DNA of 64,000 bases from Actinoplanes italicus. GTDB taxonomy: Bacteria > Actinomycetota > Actinomycetes > Mycobacteriales > Micromonosporaceae. Below the pieces are notes generated by a model that was given only the letters and a program-made list of their open reading frames with translations, did no database searches and was not told the origin of the DNA. This document shows positions 41,813 to 53,297 of this stretch, piece after piece. Numbering within the stretch: the stretch's first letter is position 1; each line of letters begins with the position of its first letter. The DNA lies in assembly GCF_003001815.1 (NCBI RefSeq), contig NZ_PVMZ01000001.1, positions 1-64,000 of the forward strand, read 5' to 3'. The position numbers and the translations under genes were made by a program.

Positions 41813-42397
41813 CTAGAGCAGAGCGCCCTCGTCGTGAAGCCAGTCCACGAACGAGGTGGCCACGGCGGCTCCGCAGTCGAGGAGCTCGACCAGGAGCGTG
41901 TCGTGGACGCCCGCGGCGAGGGGCACCTGCAACTCGGCGTAGATCGGGAGCTGGCCGCGCTCGGTGGGGTCGCCCACATAGGCCTTGCAGAAGCGCCTTG
42001 TGTGGTTCCACTCGTTGACCACCCGGTAGGCGCGGTCCGCCCAGTCCGGCGGGACCGTCGCGTGTGGCCGGGCCCGCATGACCAGGATCTCGTCCTCCGG
42101 GCCCTCCAGGGTGAACAGCACGGCGTGCCGCTCCCACATGGCCAGCAGGCTGCCCCCGCCGTCGGCGAGGAACCGGATGTCGAGCATGTCGAGCGCCTTG
42201 CCGACCCGGGCCAGTTGCACCGGCAGGATCACTTCGGACGAGCCACTCGTGGACAGTTCGGACGGAACCGCGGAGCGGCTCGGCTCGCGCTGGGCCGGGA
42301 CACCGACGCGAACGGTGCTCTGCACCGCAACCTCGCCGCCGGTCTCCGACTGCTGGTTGCCCGCAGTCGATCCCGGACGCCATGACCACCACGGCAT
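41813..42397 (-). CDS. YbjN-domain protein
   Basis: The 194-residue protein has the YbjN/T3SS-chaperone-like fold in its second half: VGKALDMLDIRFLADGGGSL, then AYRVVNEWNHTRRFCKAYVGD and a following beta sheet. The first 60 residues look disordered. ATG 42397 (MPWWSWRPG) has GAGG upstream. Such proteins are common next to membrane or stress genes, but no partner is visible here. Confidence 0.75.
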   Translation of the reverse strand: MPWWSWRPGSTAGNQQSETGGEVAVQSTVRVGVPAQREPSRSAVPSELSTSGSSEVILPVQLARVGKALDMLDIRFLADGGGSLLAMWERHAVLFTLEGPEDEILVMRARPHATVPPDWADRAYRVVNEWNHTRRFCKAYVGDPTERGQLPIYAELQVPLAAGVHDTLLVELLDCGAAVATSFVDWLHDEGALL

Positions 42398-42525
42398 CGT
42401 GTGCACCTCGCTCCCCAACAGACCCACGCCGGACGTTGTAGTGGATCCGAGGGCCGACGGTACCCGCACGCCTCCTGAAGGTCATCCCCCTAACGGGAGG
42501 GCGGGACCGGAAGAACGATCCTGGG

Positions 42526-43185
42526 TCACCCTTTCGGGTGACTGGACATCGGCATAACGGTCAATTTATGAACGCTCTGTCGCCAAGCTACTCCATATGG
42601 TGCGGAAATTCCCACCCAGCCACCGGCCACCCGGACCCTCGCCTCCGCGGGCTCGGCGTCCCTCGGACCGAGGAAACCCATCCGGGCGACAGCCTGGACA
42701 AGCCGCTGAGAGATCTGCACGGGCTCGCCGTCGTCCGGAGTGACCACCAGCGCCACATGATCGAGAAGGGCGTCGCGCACCGCCCGCTGACCGACCGCAC
42801 GACCGGACATCCCCCCGGAGGCGATCTCCCGCAGGGTCCCGGCGGCCGCCGTCGCGAGCTGCGCCAGTTCGGCGCCGGAGACCGACTCGACGGCCCGGCT
42901 GGCGGCCGGCGGCAACGGCCAGCGCCACTGGGTGTCGCGTCGCTCCGGAAGGGTGCCACCGCCGGCGGCGAGGACGGCGAGCAGCTCGGATGCGGAGACC
43001 GTCGCGTCGCCCGGCCCCGGTCCGGCCACCTCGCGAGTGACCAGCACCTCCCATGGGAGGCGCGCCCAGAGCGCGGTCCGGCCGCCGGACGATCGGAGCC
43101 GCACCGGCGCGGCCGGATCCAGCCGGGTGAGCCGCGCCAGGAACGCACCTGCGTCGGGAACCCCGAGCAGGCCGTGCTCACTCAT
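42526..43185 (-). CDS. Conserved actinobacterial protein, unknown
   Basis: The 219-residue soluble protein has a first half with alternating strands (PVRLRSSGGRTALWARLPWE) and a helical second half (LATAAAGTLREIASGGMSGR, then AVRDALLDHVALVV). No motif was recognised. It ends well clear of the YbjN gene and lies 33 bases downstream of the thioesterase gene. Spacing suggests it may be the last gene of the ettA operon. Confidence 0.65.
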   Translation of the reverse strand: MSEHGLLGVPDAGAFLARLTRLDPAAPVRLRSSGGRTALWARLPWEVLVTREVAGPGPGDATVSASELLAVLAAGGGTLPERRDTQWRWPLPPAASRAVESVSGAELAQLATAAAGTLREIASGGMSGRAVGQRAVRDALLDHVALVVTPDDGEPVQISQRLVQAVARMGFLGPRDAEPAEARVRVAGGWVGISAPYGVAWRQSVHKLTVMPMSSHPKG

Positions 43186-43218
43186 GACCCGTCAACGTTC
43201 ATCAAGACACCACGATCA

Positions 43219-43629
43219 TTAAGACACCTCGGTGTACGGCTTGAGAAAGTCCCGCTCGGCGTCGGACAGCCGGCGCGGATGGCCTTCGATCAGGTTGTAC
43301 GGCACGCAGACGGACTTCGCCCGGCTGGCCAGCACACCGTCGTCGAAGAGCTCGTAGGAGACGGTGAACGACGCGGCCCGCAGCTCGGACACCCACATCT
43401 CGATGCGGACCGGGTCTCCGAAGTCGATCGGCCGCACGTAGTCGATCTCGTGGCGGGCGATCACGATGCCCTCCTCGAAGGAGCCGAGGCCGTGCGCCTT
43501 GGCACCGACGAAGAACATCGCCACGCGCGCCTCCTCGTAGAGGGTGAGGAAACGCGCGTTGTTGACGTGGCCGTACGCGTCCATGTCGGACCAGCGCACG
43601 GCCACGTCGTAGACGAAGCGCTCAGCCAC
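43219..43629 (-). CDS. 4HBT-family acyl-CoA thioesterase
   Basis: This 136-residue hotdog-fold protein has the 4-hydroxybenzoyl-CoA-thioesterase pattern VRWSDMDAYGHVNNARFLTLYEEAR, with the catalytic Asp in the DMDAYGHVNN loop. It probably hydrolyses acyl-CoA thioesters. It lies three bases downstream of ettA and shares its transcript, a pairing I recall as common in actinobacteria. Confidence 0.88.
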   Translation of the reverse strand: MAERFVYDVAVRWSDMDAYGHVNNARFLTLYEEARVAMFFVGAKAHGLGSFEEGIVIARHEIDYVRPIDFGDPVRIEMWVSELRAASFTVSYELFDDGVLASRAKSVCVPYNLIEGHPRRLSDAERDFLKPYTEVS

Positions 43630-43632
43630 GTA

Positions 43633-45309
<1,677 letters not shown>

Positions 45310-45405
45310 GGTGTGCCCTACCTCCGAGATCGTGGATTGCCGGTGCCGATTAGCACCTCAATCTTTCCACCTGCCCCGGCCGCGCCGAACGGCAACCCCG
45401 GTCGC

Positions 45406-45921
45406 TCACTCCGGGACCACCTCCTGTTCCTCGACGCGGCCGTTCGTGTGCTCGATGACGAGCCGGTCGGAGTTCACCCGGAAGACCGTGCCGTTGGCGG
45501 CCGTCGCCCAGAACTCGCCCTGCCCGTCGTGCTGCACGCCGGCCAGGAACAACGCGGTCTTGTTCTCCACCCACGGAGCCTCGGCGCCGCCCTTGTTGGC
45601 GTGGTAGAAGAGCTCCCCGTCGTCGTCCTGGCAGATCCAGACGACCGTCCGGCTGTCGGTGCGCACCCGCATCACCTGACGGAGCTCCCCGTTGGATCCG
45701 GCCTGCACACCCATCTCCTGGGTCTGGCCGAGACAGGCTTGACCGGCCGGGAGCTGGGTATGCGTGGGTACCGGCACCGGTTCGTTCCCCGAGCCACCGC
45801 CACCGCGCCGGGAGAGCAGGTAGCCGCCGACCATGCCGATGATCGTGAGCAGCGCCGTGGCGATCACCACAGGGAAGAACAATGGCTGTCGCTGCTGGGA
45901 ATGATCATCGAGCGGGGTCAC
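45406..45921 (-). CDS. Single-pass membrane protein, unknown
   Basis: The product is about 171 residues from GTG 45921. A short cytoplasmic N terminus is followed by one hydrophobic helix (LFFPVVIATALLTIIGMVGGYLL), a Gly/Pro linker and an extracellular beta-rich domain (RTVVWICQDDDGELFYHANK, then ATAANGTVFRVNSDRLVIEH). Two Cys residues could form a disulphide. An ATG at 45957 is an alternative start; neither has a good ribosome binding site. It is divergent from otsA. Confidence 0.65.
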   Translation of the reverse strand: MTPLDDHSQQRQPLFFPVVIATALLTIIGMVGGYLLSRRGGGGSGNEPVPVPTHTQLPAGQACLGQTQEMGVQAGSNGELRQVMRVRTDSRTVVWICQDDDGELFYHANKGGAEAPWVENKTALFLAGVQHDGQGEFWATAANGTVFRVNSDRLVIEHTNGRVEEQEVVPE

Positions 45922-46059
45922 CGGCAAAGGATGGCACCCCGCCCCGAGCCGGTCCATCGCCGTGCGTCACAGGCGGCGAGTCGGAGCCGGTGAGAAAGCG
46001 GGAGCTTACACACAGTAGGCTCACGTTGGGAACAGAAACCACTCGGAGGTGTACTCAGC

Positions 46060-47454
46060 GTGGCCCAACGAAGTTCCTTCGTCGTCGTCGCCAACCGTCT
46101 GCCCGTGGATGAAGTCACCGGGCCGGACGGTGAGAAGCAGTGGCGCCCCAGCCCGGGCGGCCTGGTGACGGCCCTGCATCCGGTCCTCACCCAGCACCGC
46201 GGCACGTGGATCGGGTGGGCCGGCGGAAACGGCGAAGCACCCGAGCCGTTCGATCTCGAGGGCATCCACATCCATCCGGTCCCCCTCAGTGACGAGGAGT
46301 TGGAGCGCTACTACGAGGGCCAGTCCAACGCGACCATCTGGCCGCTTTACCACGACGCGGTCGAGACCCCGGTCTACAAGCGGCGCTGGCGTGAGACGTA
46401 CCGCGTGGTCAACCACCGGTTCGCTCAGGCCGCGGCGGAGGTCGCCGCGGAGGGCGCCACCGTCTGGGTGCAGGACTACCAGTTGCAGCTGGTGCCGGCC
46501 ATGCTCCGGGAGATGCGTCCCGACCTGCGGATCGGGTTCTTCCTGCACATCCCGTTCCCGCCGATCGAGCTGTTCATGCAGATGCCGTTCCGTGCCGAGA
46601 TCCTGCGCGGCCTGCTCGGCGCCGACCTGGTCGGATTCCAGCAGCGGCTGGCCGCCCAGAACTTCGTCCGCCTGGCCCGGCACCTGCTCGGCCTGCGGTA
46701 CGAGGGCCAGTCGATCCAGGTCGACGGACGCAAGGTGAAGGCCGGTGCGTTCCCGATCAGCATCGACACCGCCGACATGGAACGGCTCGCCGCCGATCCG
46801 GCGGTGCAGGCCCGTGCCAAGCAGATCCGGGCCGAGCTCGGCGACCCGCAGACCGTGGTCCTCGGTGTCGACCGGCTCGACTACACCAAGGGCATCGAGC
46901 TGCGCCTCAAGGCGTTCCGCGAACTGCTCGCCGACGGCAAGCTCAACGTCGGCGACGCGGTGATGGTGCAGGTCGCCACCCCGAGCCGCGAGCGCGTCGA
47001 GCACTACCAGACGTTGCGGGTCAAGGTGGAGCGCGAGGTCGGCCGGATCAACGGCGAGTTCGGGCGGGTCGGTGTGCCGGCCGTGCACTACCTGCACCAG
47101 TCGATGCCGAAGAACGAGCTGGCCGCGCTCTACGTGGCGGCCGACGTGATGATGGTGACCCCGCTGCGCGACGGGATGAACCTGGTCGCCAAGGAGTACA
47201 TCGCCTGCCGCGGTGACACCGGTGGGGCGCTGGTGCTCAGCGAGTTCGCCGGGGCGGCCACCGAGCTGCGGCAGTCGTTCCTGTGCAACCCGCACGACCC
47301 GGACGGGGTGAAGGACGCGCTGCTGCGCGCGGTCGGCGCCGAACAGTCCGAGCTCAAACGGCGGATGCGCGTCATGCAGCGCCACCTGCGGACCCACGAC
47401 GTGGCGCGATGGGCCCGCACGTTCCTCGACGAACTCGGCGTCGGCGAGGACTGA
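46060..47454 (+). CDS. otsA: Trehalose-6-phosphate synthase
   Basis: This 464-residue GT20 enzyme joins UDP-glucose (or another NDP-glucose) and glucose-6-phosphate to make trehalose-6-phosphate. [56 protein letters not shown] and the C-terminal [11 protein letters not shown] are all present. GTG start with GGAGG upstream. No otsB lies beside it. A terminator follows directly. Confidence 0.95.
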   Translation: MAQRSSFVVVANRLPVDEVTGPDGEKQWRPSPGGLVTALHPVLTQHRGTWIGWAGGNGEAPEPFDLEGIHIHPVPLSDEELERYYEGQSNATIWPLYHDAVETPVYKRRWRETYRVVNHRFAQAAAEVAAEGATVWVQDYQLQLVPAMLREMRPDLRIGFFLHIPFPPIELFMQMPFRAEILRGLLGADLVGFQQRLAAQNFVRLARHLLGLRYEGQSIQVDGRKVKAGAFPISIDTADMERLAADPAVQARAKQIRAELGDPQTVVLGVDRLDYTKGIELRLKAFRELLADGKLNVGDAVMVQVATPSRERVEHYQTLRVKVEREVGRINGEFGRVGVPAVHYLHQSMPKNELAALYVAADVMMVTPLRDGMNLVAKEYIACRGDTGGALVLSEFAGAATELRQSFLCNPHDPDGVKDALLRAVGAEQSELKRRMRVMQRHLRTHDVARWARTFLDELGVGED

Positions 47455-47463
47455 GGTTCCAGG

Positions 47464-47499
47464 AGAGGCGCCGGGCCGCGTTCGGTCCGGCGCCTCTTT
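47464..47499 (+). terminator. Terminator after otsA
   Basis: AGAGGCGCCGG pairs with CCGGCGCCTCT around a short loop and is followed by TTCCTTCC. It begins ten bases past the otsA stop. Confidence 0.8.
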
Positions 47500-47526
47500 C
47501 CTTCCTTCGGTACGAGGTGAGCACGC

Positions 47527-48732
47527 TCAGCCCGCGGGCGTGAACTCCTCGACCACCGCCACCACGTCACCGATCACGACCACGGCCGGTGGGCGGATCC
47601 CGGCGGCCGCGGTGTCGGCGGCGATCGCATCGAGGGTGCTGGTCAGCGACCGCTGGTGGGCCGTCGAGCCCTCCTGCACCACGGCGGCCGGGGTGCTCGC
47701 CGGGCGGCCCTCGGCGATCAGGCGCTCGGCGATCCTCGGCAGGTTCTTCAGACCCATCATCACCACGAGCGTGCCCCGCAGCCGGGCCAGCGCGGCCCAG
47801 TCGACCAGCGACTCCGGGTGGTCCGGCGGGATGTGCCCGGAGATCACGGTGAACTCGTGCGCCACCCCGCGGTGGGTGACCGGGATGCCGGCCAGCGCCG
47901 GGGCCGCGATCGAGCTGGTCACGCCGGGCACCACGAGCACCGGGACCCCGGCCCGCGCGCAGGCCAGCGCCTCCTCGCCGCCGCGGCCGAAGACGAAGTT
48001 GTCACCGCCCTTGAGCCGGACCACGAACTTCCCCTGCGTCGCCCGGTCCACCAGGATCCGGTTGATCTCCTCCTGGGCGGCCTGCGGACCGTACGGGATC
48101 TTGGCGGCGTCGATCAGCTCCACCTCGGGACGCAACTCGCCGAGGAGCATGCCGGGGACCAGCCGGTCGGCGACCACCACGTCGGCGGCGGCGAGCAGGC
48201 GGCGGCCCTTCACCGTGATCAGCTCCGGGTCACCGGGGCCGGCGCCGACCAGGGCCACGCCCTTGAGCTCGGGTGAGGCCGGCGGGGTCGCCTCCAGCAC
48301 GGTCGCCACCATGTCGCGCACCGCCATCGCCCGGCGGCGGTCACCGCCGTCGGTCACCGCCACGGTCACCTGGCCGTGCCGGGTGACGGCCGGGGTCCAC
48401 GCGGTCGCGGCGTCACGGTCGTCCGCTCGTACACAAAAAATCTGTTTCTGCTCCGCCGCGGCGCTGACCACGGCCGCCGCCTCCGGATCGTCGATGGCGA
48501 CATGGACCAGCCAGGCCCCCTCGACGTCGGCCGGCTCGAAACGCCGCGGCGTCCAGGTCGCCCGTCCGGCGTCGACGTGCCCCTGCAGGGTGGGAGTGAG
48601 CTCGGGCGACACGATGTCGACCCGGGCGCCCGCCGCGATCAGCGCCGGCACCCGGCGGGTGGAGACGCTGCCGCCGCCCACCACCAGCACGCGGCGGCCC
48701 TCCAGACGCAGGCCCAACGGATAGATGCTCAC
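47527..48732 (-). CDS. cobA: Uroporphyrinogen-III C-methyltransferase with siroheme-synthase domain
   Basis: The 401-residue CysG-like fusion has an N-terminal precorrin-2 dehydrogenase-type domain (LRLEGRRVLVVGGGSVSTRR, residues 8-28) and a C-terminal SAM-dependent methyltransferase (VALVGAGPGDPELITVKGRR, then VVRLKGGDNFVFGRGGEE and VPGVTSSIAAPALAGIPVTH). It makes precorrin-2 and probably sirohydrochlorin for siroheme and B12. Its GTG overlaps the cobT stop by four bases. Confidence 0.93.
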   Translation of the reverse strand: MSIYPLGLRLEGRRVLVVGGGSVSTRRVPALIAAGARVDIVSPELTPTLQGHVDAGRATWTPRRFEPADVEGAWLVHVAIDDPEAAAVVSAAAEQKQIFCVRADDRDAATAWTPAVTRHGQVTVAVTDGGDRRRAMAVRDMVATVLEATPPASPELKGVALVGAGPGDPELITVKGRRLLAAADVVVADRLVPGMLLGELRPEVELIDAAKIPYGPQAAQEEINRILVDRATQGKFVVRLKGGDNFVFGRGGEEALACARAGVPVLVVPGVTSSIAAPALAGIPVTHRGVAHEFTVISGHIPPDHPESLVDWAALARLRGTLVVMMGLKNLPRIAERLIAEGRPASTPAAVVQEGSTAHQRSLTSTLDAIAADTAAAGIRPPAVVVIGDVVAVVEEFTPAG

Positions 48733-49781
48733 TTCTCCGACACTCCCGCCGAGTCGAACGTCGCCACCTCGTGCAGCACGCGGACCGCGGCCTGCACGAC
48801 GGGCAGGGAAAGCACCGCACCGCTGCCCTCACCGAGGCGCATGCCCAAGTCGAGCAGCGGGTCCAGGCCGAGGTGAGCGAGCGCCACGGTGGCCCCCGGC
48901 TCAGCCGAGCGGTGCCCGGCGACCATCGCGGCCACCGAGTCGGGGGCGAACGCCGCGGCGGCGACGGCGGCCGCGGCGGCGATCACGCCGTCGACGATCA
49001 CCGGCGTCCGGCGCGCGGCCGCGCCGAGGATGAACCCGGTCAGCGCGGCGTGCTCCAGCCCGCCGACCGCGGCCAGCACGCCCAGCGGGTCGGCCGGGTC
49101 GGGGGTGTGCCGCTCCAGGGCGGCCGCCACCACGCCGATCTTGTGGAGCAGGGTCTCGTCGTCGATCCCGGTACCGCGGCCGGTCGCGACGTCGGCCGAC
49201 ACCCCGGCGAAGGCGGCGATCAGCGCGGCTGCCGGGGTGGTGTTCGCGATGCCCATGTCACCGGTGAGCAGGATGCGGGCGCCCTGCTCGACGAGCGCCC
49301 CGGCAACCTGGATGCCGACCTCGACCGCGGCCAGCGCCTCCTCGCGGGTCAGCGCCGTTCCGGCGGTCATGTCCCGGGTGCCGCGGCGCACGTTGGCATC
49401 CAGCAGGTTCGGGCCGCCGTGCAGCGGGATCGCCACCCCGACGTCGACGACCATGACGTCCGCACCGGTCTGCCGGGCGAACGCGTTGACCACGGCGCCG
49501 CCGGCCACGAAGTTCGCCACCATCTGCGCGGTGACCTCCTGCGGCCAGGGGCTCACCCCCTGGGCGTGCACCCCGTGGTCACCGGCGAAGACCGCGACCG
49601 TGGCCGGCTCGGGCAGCGGCGGCGGGCACACCCCGGCCAGGCCGGCCAGGCGCACCGACAGCTCCTCCAGCGCGCCGAGCGAGCCGGCCGGCTTGGTGAG
49701 GCGGGCCTGCAGCTCACGCGCGGCGGTCATCGCCTCGGCGTCGGCGGGCCGGATGGCCGCCAGGGTCGTCTCCAGCGTCAC
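48729..49781 (-). CDS. cobT: Nicotinate-nucleotide:DMB phosphoribosyltransferase
   Basis: The 350-residue enzyme activates the lower-ligand base for cobalamin. KPAGSLGALEELSVRLAG, FAGDHGVHAQGVSPWPQEVT, GDMGIANTTPAAA, the GRGTGID loop and the catalytic Glu in LGLDPLLDLGMRLGEGSGA are all seen. The GTG at 49781 is preceded by GGAGC and overlaps the cobC stop. It is the middle gene of cobC-cobT-cobA. Confidence 0.95.
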   Translation of the reverse strand: MTLETTLAAIRPADAEAMTAARELQARLTKPAGSLGALEELSVRLAGLAGVCPPPLPEPATVAVFAGDHGVHAQGVSPWPQEVTAQMVANFVAGGAVVNAFARQTGADVMVVDVGVAIPLHGGPNLLDANVRRGTRDMTAGTALTREEALAAVEVGIQVAGALVEQGARILLTGDMGIANTTPAAALIAAFAGVSADVATGRGTGIDDETLLHKIGVVAAALERHTPDPADPLGVLAAVGGLEHAALTGFILGAAARRTPVIVDGVIAAAAAVAAAAFAPDSVAAMVAGHRSAEPGATVALAHLGLDPLLDLGMRLGEGSGAVLSLPVVQAAVRVLHEVATFDSAGVSEK

Positions 49782-50830
49782 GGTCGCTCCTCGATCACTT
49801 CGCTCAGAGTCTGCACGAATCGGTCTGTGGTGGCAGTGTCGCGCACCGCAATCCGCAGCCAATCCGTGCCCAGCCCCGGAAAGGTGTCGCCACGACGTAC
49901 CGCATAGCCGCGTTCGCGCAGGTCAACGCGTATCTGATCGGCTGCCGGGAGGCGTACCGCAACGAAGGCGGACGCCGGATCGCCGGGAACCGTGACGCTC
50001 GGCACTCGCCGCAGCCGTTCCACCAGATGGGCACGCTCGCCCGCGAGCGCCGCCGCGATCTCCCGTTCAGCGGCGACCGCCACCGGCGACGCGCAGGCGG
50101 TCGCCGCGGCGAGCGCCGGTGTCGAAACCGCCCAGAGTGGCCGCGCGGCGGCCAGCCGCCGCAGCAGATCGGCCGGGCCGAGCGCGTAACCGATACGCAG
50201 GCCGGCCAGTCCCCAGGTCTTGGTGAGGCTGCGCAGCACCACGAGGCCGGGCAGGTCACGCCGCTCGGCCAGCGACTCCGGCTCGCCCGGCACCCCGGGC
50301 CGGTAGGTGGTGTCGGCGAACGCCTCGTCGACCACCAGCACACGGCCCGGGCGGGCCAGTTTCGCCACGTCGGCGGCCGGGTGCAGGACCGAGGTCGGGT
50401 TGGTCGGGTTGCCGATGAAGACCAGATCGGCGTCCTCCGGAACCAGATCCGCATCGAGACGGAAGCCGTCCGCCTCGCGCAGCACGACCCGTTCCGGCTC
50501 GTGACCGGCGTTACGCAGCGCGGCCTCCGGCTCGGTGAACTGCGGGTGCACCACGACCGGCCGCCGGGCCCCGCGCAGGGCCTGCGCCAGCAGCACGAAC
50601 GCCTGCGCGGCGCCGGCCGTGAGCAGCACCTCACCGGGGTTCCGGCGGTGCCGGGCGGCGACCGCCGCCGTGGCGTTGCGCTCGTCCGGGTAGGCGGAGA
50701 GTGAGGTCAGCGACTCGGCGATCGGGTCCGCGAGCCAGCCGGGCATGCTCTGGTGCCGCACGTTGACCGCGAGATCGATCAGGCCGGCACCCACCTCGGC
50801 GTCGCCGTGATGATCGAGGTCGAATTTCAT
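49778..50830 (-). CDS. cobC: Histidinol-phosphate/threonine-phosphate aminotransferase-like CobC
   Basis: The 350-residue fold-type I PLP enzyme belongs to the actinobacterial CobC/CobD group that supplies the aminopropanol moiety of cobalamin. DLAVNVRHQSMPGWL, IGNPTNPTSVLHP, VVDEAFADTTY and the PLP-binding Lys in LRSLTKTWGLAGLRIGYALG are present. Relation to HisC is close, but the operon with cobT and cobA supports the corrinoid role. It is first in the operon. No cobalamin riboswitch is visible upstream. Confidence 0.87.
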   Translation of the reverse strand: MKFDLDHHGDAEVGAGLIDLAVNVRHQSMPGWLADPIAESLTSLSAYPDERNATAAVAARHRRNPGEVLLTAGAAQAFVLLAQALRGARRPVVVHPQFTEPEAALRNAGHEPERVVLREADGFRLDADLVPEDADLVFIGNPTNPTSVLHPAADVAKLARPGRVLVVDEAFADTTYRPGVPGEPESLAERRDLPGLVVLRSLTKTWGLAGLRIGYALGPADLLRRLAAARPLWAVSTPALAAATACASPVAVAAEREIAAALAGERAHLVERLRRVPSVTVPGDPASAFVAVRLPAADQIRVDLRERGYAVRRGDTFPGLGTDWLRIAVRDTATTDRFVQTLSEVIEERP

Positions 50831-50872
50831 GGCCCCAGCATGCCGGACCGGGGTCTGCGTTCCGCTCCGGCT

Positions 50873-50999
50873 GTTCCGGCCGTGGTTCGCGCCTCACGGC
50901 CGGTGTTCCGGCCGTGGATCACCCCGCAGGCCGGCGTTCCAGCCGTGGATCACCCCGCACGGCTGGCGTTCCAGCCGTGTTCGCGCCTCACTTCGGCCG
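50873..50999. repeat. Four imperfect 31-32-base tandem repeats
   Basis: Units starting GTTCCGGCCGTGG or GTTCCAGCCGTG begin at 50873, 50904, 50936 and 50968. Each contains a GGCCG/CGGCC self-complementary part. They fill most of the gap between cobC and the penicillin-binding protein gene. Confidence 0.8.
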
Positions 51000-51036
51000 T
51001 TCCATACGAACATGAGGGGTTTTGTCTTACCTTCAG

Positions 51037-53181
51037 ATGGTGACGAGCCGACGCCTCACCGTAGCCGGAAGAGTCGCCCTCCTGATCCGTGCCGGGCTCA
51101 TCGCGGGCCTGGTCATCACCGGCCTCTCCTATCCCTTCGCCGCCCTGGCCGGGATGGGGGTCAAGGCCGGCGCCGAAGCCCTGGAGAACATGCCCGAGCA
51201 GCTCACCGAGCGGCCACCGGCCCAGACCACCTACGTCTACGCCGCCGACGGCAAGACCCTGCTCACGATGTTCTACGAGGAACACCGCAAACACGTCGAG
51301 CTGGACGACATGTCGCCGTACCTGATCAAGGCGATCGTGGCCTCCGAGGACACCCGCTTCTACGAGCACAACGGTGTCGACGCCAAAGGCGTGGCCAGGG
51401 CTTTCGTGGCCAACCAGAAGGCCGGCGGCGTCTCGCAGGGCGCGTCCACCCTCACCATGCAGTACGTACGGATGGCCCTGCGCGACGGCGCCCGCACGCC
51501 GCAGGAGGCCGTCGAGGCCACTGAGCAGACAGCGGCGCGCAAACTGCGGGAGATGAGGCTCGCCGTCGAGGTGGAGAAGCGGCTCAGTAAGGAGGAGATC
51601 CTCGAGCGGTACCTCAACGCCGCCTACTACGGCCACCGCGCGTACGGCATCTTCGCCGCCTCCCAGGTTTTCTTCTCCAAGTCGCCGCACGATCTCAGCC
51701 TCACCGAGGCGGCCCTGCTCGCCGGCCTCGTCAAAGCGCCGTCCGACTACGACCCGGCCACCAAGAAGCAGAAGGCCGCCCTGGAACGCCGCAACTACGT
51801 CATCGACCAGATGCTGAAGATCAACGCGATCACGGCCGAGCAGGCCGCCACCGCCACCAGGTCGAAGATCAGGCTGAAGCTCAGCACCCCGCCGAACGAC
51901 TGCGTCTCGGTCCCGGCCAAGCACAACGACTGGGGCTTCTTCTGCGACTACTTCAAGAGCTGGTGGCGTGAGCAGCCCGCCTTCGGAGGTACCCCACAGG
52001 AACGCGAGGAGAACCTGCGGCGCGGCGGTTACCGGGTGGTCACCTCGATCGACCCCAAGATCCAGAAGTACGCGATGAGGCACGTCCTCGCGAAAGAGCG
52101 GCGTAGCAGCCCCATCGCGCACGGGCAGGTCGTCGTACAGCCCGGCACGGGGCGGGTGCTCAGCATGGCCGTCAACCGGCGTTACTCCCTCGATCAGGAG
52201 AAGAACGGCCGGCACAGCGACTGGCGCAAGGACGACGACGAGAAGGGTAACTATCCGAACACCGTCAACCCACTGCTCGGCGGCGGCGACATGGCCGGTT
52301 ACCAGGCCGGATCCACCTTCAAGATCTTCACGATGCTGGCCGCGCTGGAGGAGGGCCTGCCGCTGTCGACCACCTTCTACTCGCCGGCGCGGATCGTCAC
52401 CCGGTACATCACCGCGCCCGGGCCCGCCACGTGCGGCATCTACTGGTGCCCGAAGAACGCGGGCAAGTCCATGACCGGCAACCAGAACATGTGGTCCGGT
52501 TACGGCAAGTCGGTGAACACGTACTTCGTACAGCTCGAACAGCGGGTCGGCGCTGAGAAGGCGGTCCGGATGGCCGAACGGCTCGGTCTGCGCTGGCGCA
52601 CCGGCATCGACCGGAAGCTCGCCACCAAGGAGCACGCCTCCGGCTGGGGCGCCTTCACCCTCGGCGTCAGTGACGCGACCCCCGTCGAGATGGCGAACGT
52701 CTTCGCCACCCTCGCCGCCGAGGGCAAATATTGTGAGCCACTGCCCGTCGTCAGTATCCGCAACCCGGACGGTTCGCACGCCCTCCACCAGGGCCGTCTC
52801 ATCGCCGAGCCGCGCTGCCACCAGGCCGTCAAGACGAACGTGGCCCGCGCCGCCACCGACGCGGGGCGCTGCGTCACCGGTTACGGGGCGGCCCGCGGCA
52901 GCTGCGGCTGGGGCACGTCGCCGATGGTGTACGGGACCCTCCGCCGGCCGATCGCCGGAAAGAGCGGCACCACCGACGGCAACAAGACGGCCTGGTTCAG
53001 CGGATACACCCCGCAGCTGGCGGCCTCCGCCTTCGTCGCCGACCCGGACAATCCGGAGCACCTGGTGGGAGCGGGCCGCTCGACGATGTCGAAGCTGACG
53101 GTCGCGCAGACGTTGCGGGACGCGCTCAAGGGTGAACCGAAGGAGGACTTCAAACCCCCCTCCGACAAGTACGTCTGGTAG
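51037..53181 (+). CDS. Class A penicillin-binding protein
   Basis: This is a bifunctional peptidoglycan glycosyltransferase/transpeptidase of about 714 residues. A membrane anchor (about 16-42) is followed by the GT51 domain (SEDTRFYEHNGVD, then GASTLTMQYVR) and the transpeptidase with Ser in GSTFK (about 425), SVN (about 492) and KSGT (about 642). No PASTA domain is present. ATG 51037 lacks a ribosome binding site, and TACCTT at 51028 suggests a start at or near the codon (GTG 51040 is also possible). Confidence 0.93.
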   Translation: MVTSRRLTVAGRVALLIRAGLIAGLVITGLSYPFAALAGMGVKAGAEALENMPEQLTERPPAQTTYVYAADGKTLLTMFYEEHRKHVELDDMSPYLIKAIVASEDTRFYEHNGVDAKGVARAFVANQKAGGVSQGASTLTMQYVRMALRDGARTPQEAVEATEQTAARKLREMRLAVEVEKRLSKEEILERYLNAAYYGHRAYGIFAASQVFFSKSPHDLSLTEAALLAGLVKAPSDYDPATKKQKAALERRNYVIDQMLKINAITAEQAATATRSKIRLKLSTPPNDCVSVPAKHNDWGFFCDYFKSWWREQPAFGGTPQEREENLRRGGYRVVTSIDPKIQKYAMRHVLAKERRSSPIAHGQVVVQPGTGRVLSMAVNRRYSLDQEKNGRHSDWRKDDDEKGNYPNTVNPLLGGGDMAGYQAGSTFKIFTMLAALEEGLPLSTTFYSPARIVTRYITAPGPATCGIYWCPKNAGKSMTGNQNMWSGYGKSVNTYFVQLEQRVGAEKAVRMAERLGLRWRTGIDRKLATKEHASGWGAFTLGVSDATPVEMANVFATLAAEGKYCEPLPVVSIRNPDGSHALHQGRLIAEPRCHQAVKTNVARAATDAGRCVTGYGAARGSCGWGTSPMVYGTLRRPIAGKSGTTDGNKTAWFSGYTPQLAASAFVADPDNPEHLVGAGRSTMSKLTVAQTLRDALKGEPKEDFKPPSDKYVW

Positions 53182-53297
53182 CGCTCCGGTCCATGCCGCG
53201 CTTCTCGCCACCTCCGCCGGCATGGCGCCGCGACCTTCCGCCGCCACCCGCGGCACTCAGACCGGCTGCCGCTCGCCGCGACCGGACGGCGGCCGGT

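Noticed and set aside
50873-50999. Possible CRISPR array (31-32-base regular repeats)
   Set aside because: The units are directly adjacent with no unique spacers, they differ from one another, and no cas genes are nearby.
50831-51036. Cobalamin riboswitch upstream of the cobC operon
   Set aside because: I looked for the B12-box consensus and the usual long leader. The region is only repeats and shows no such box.
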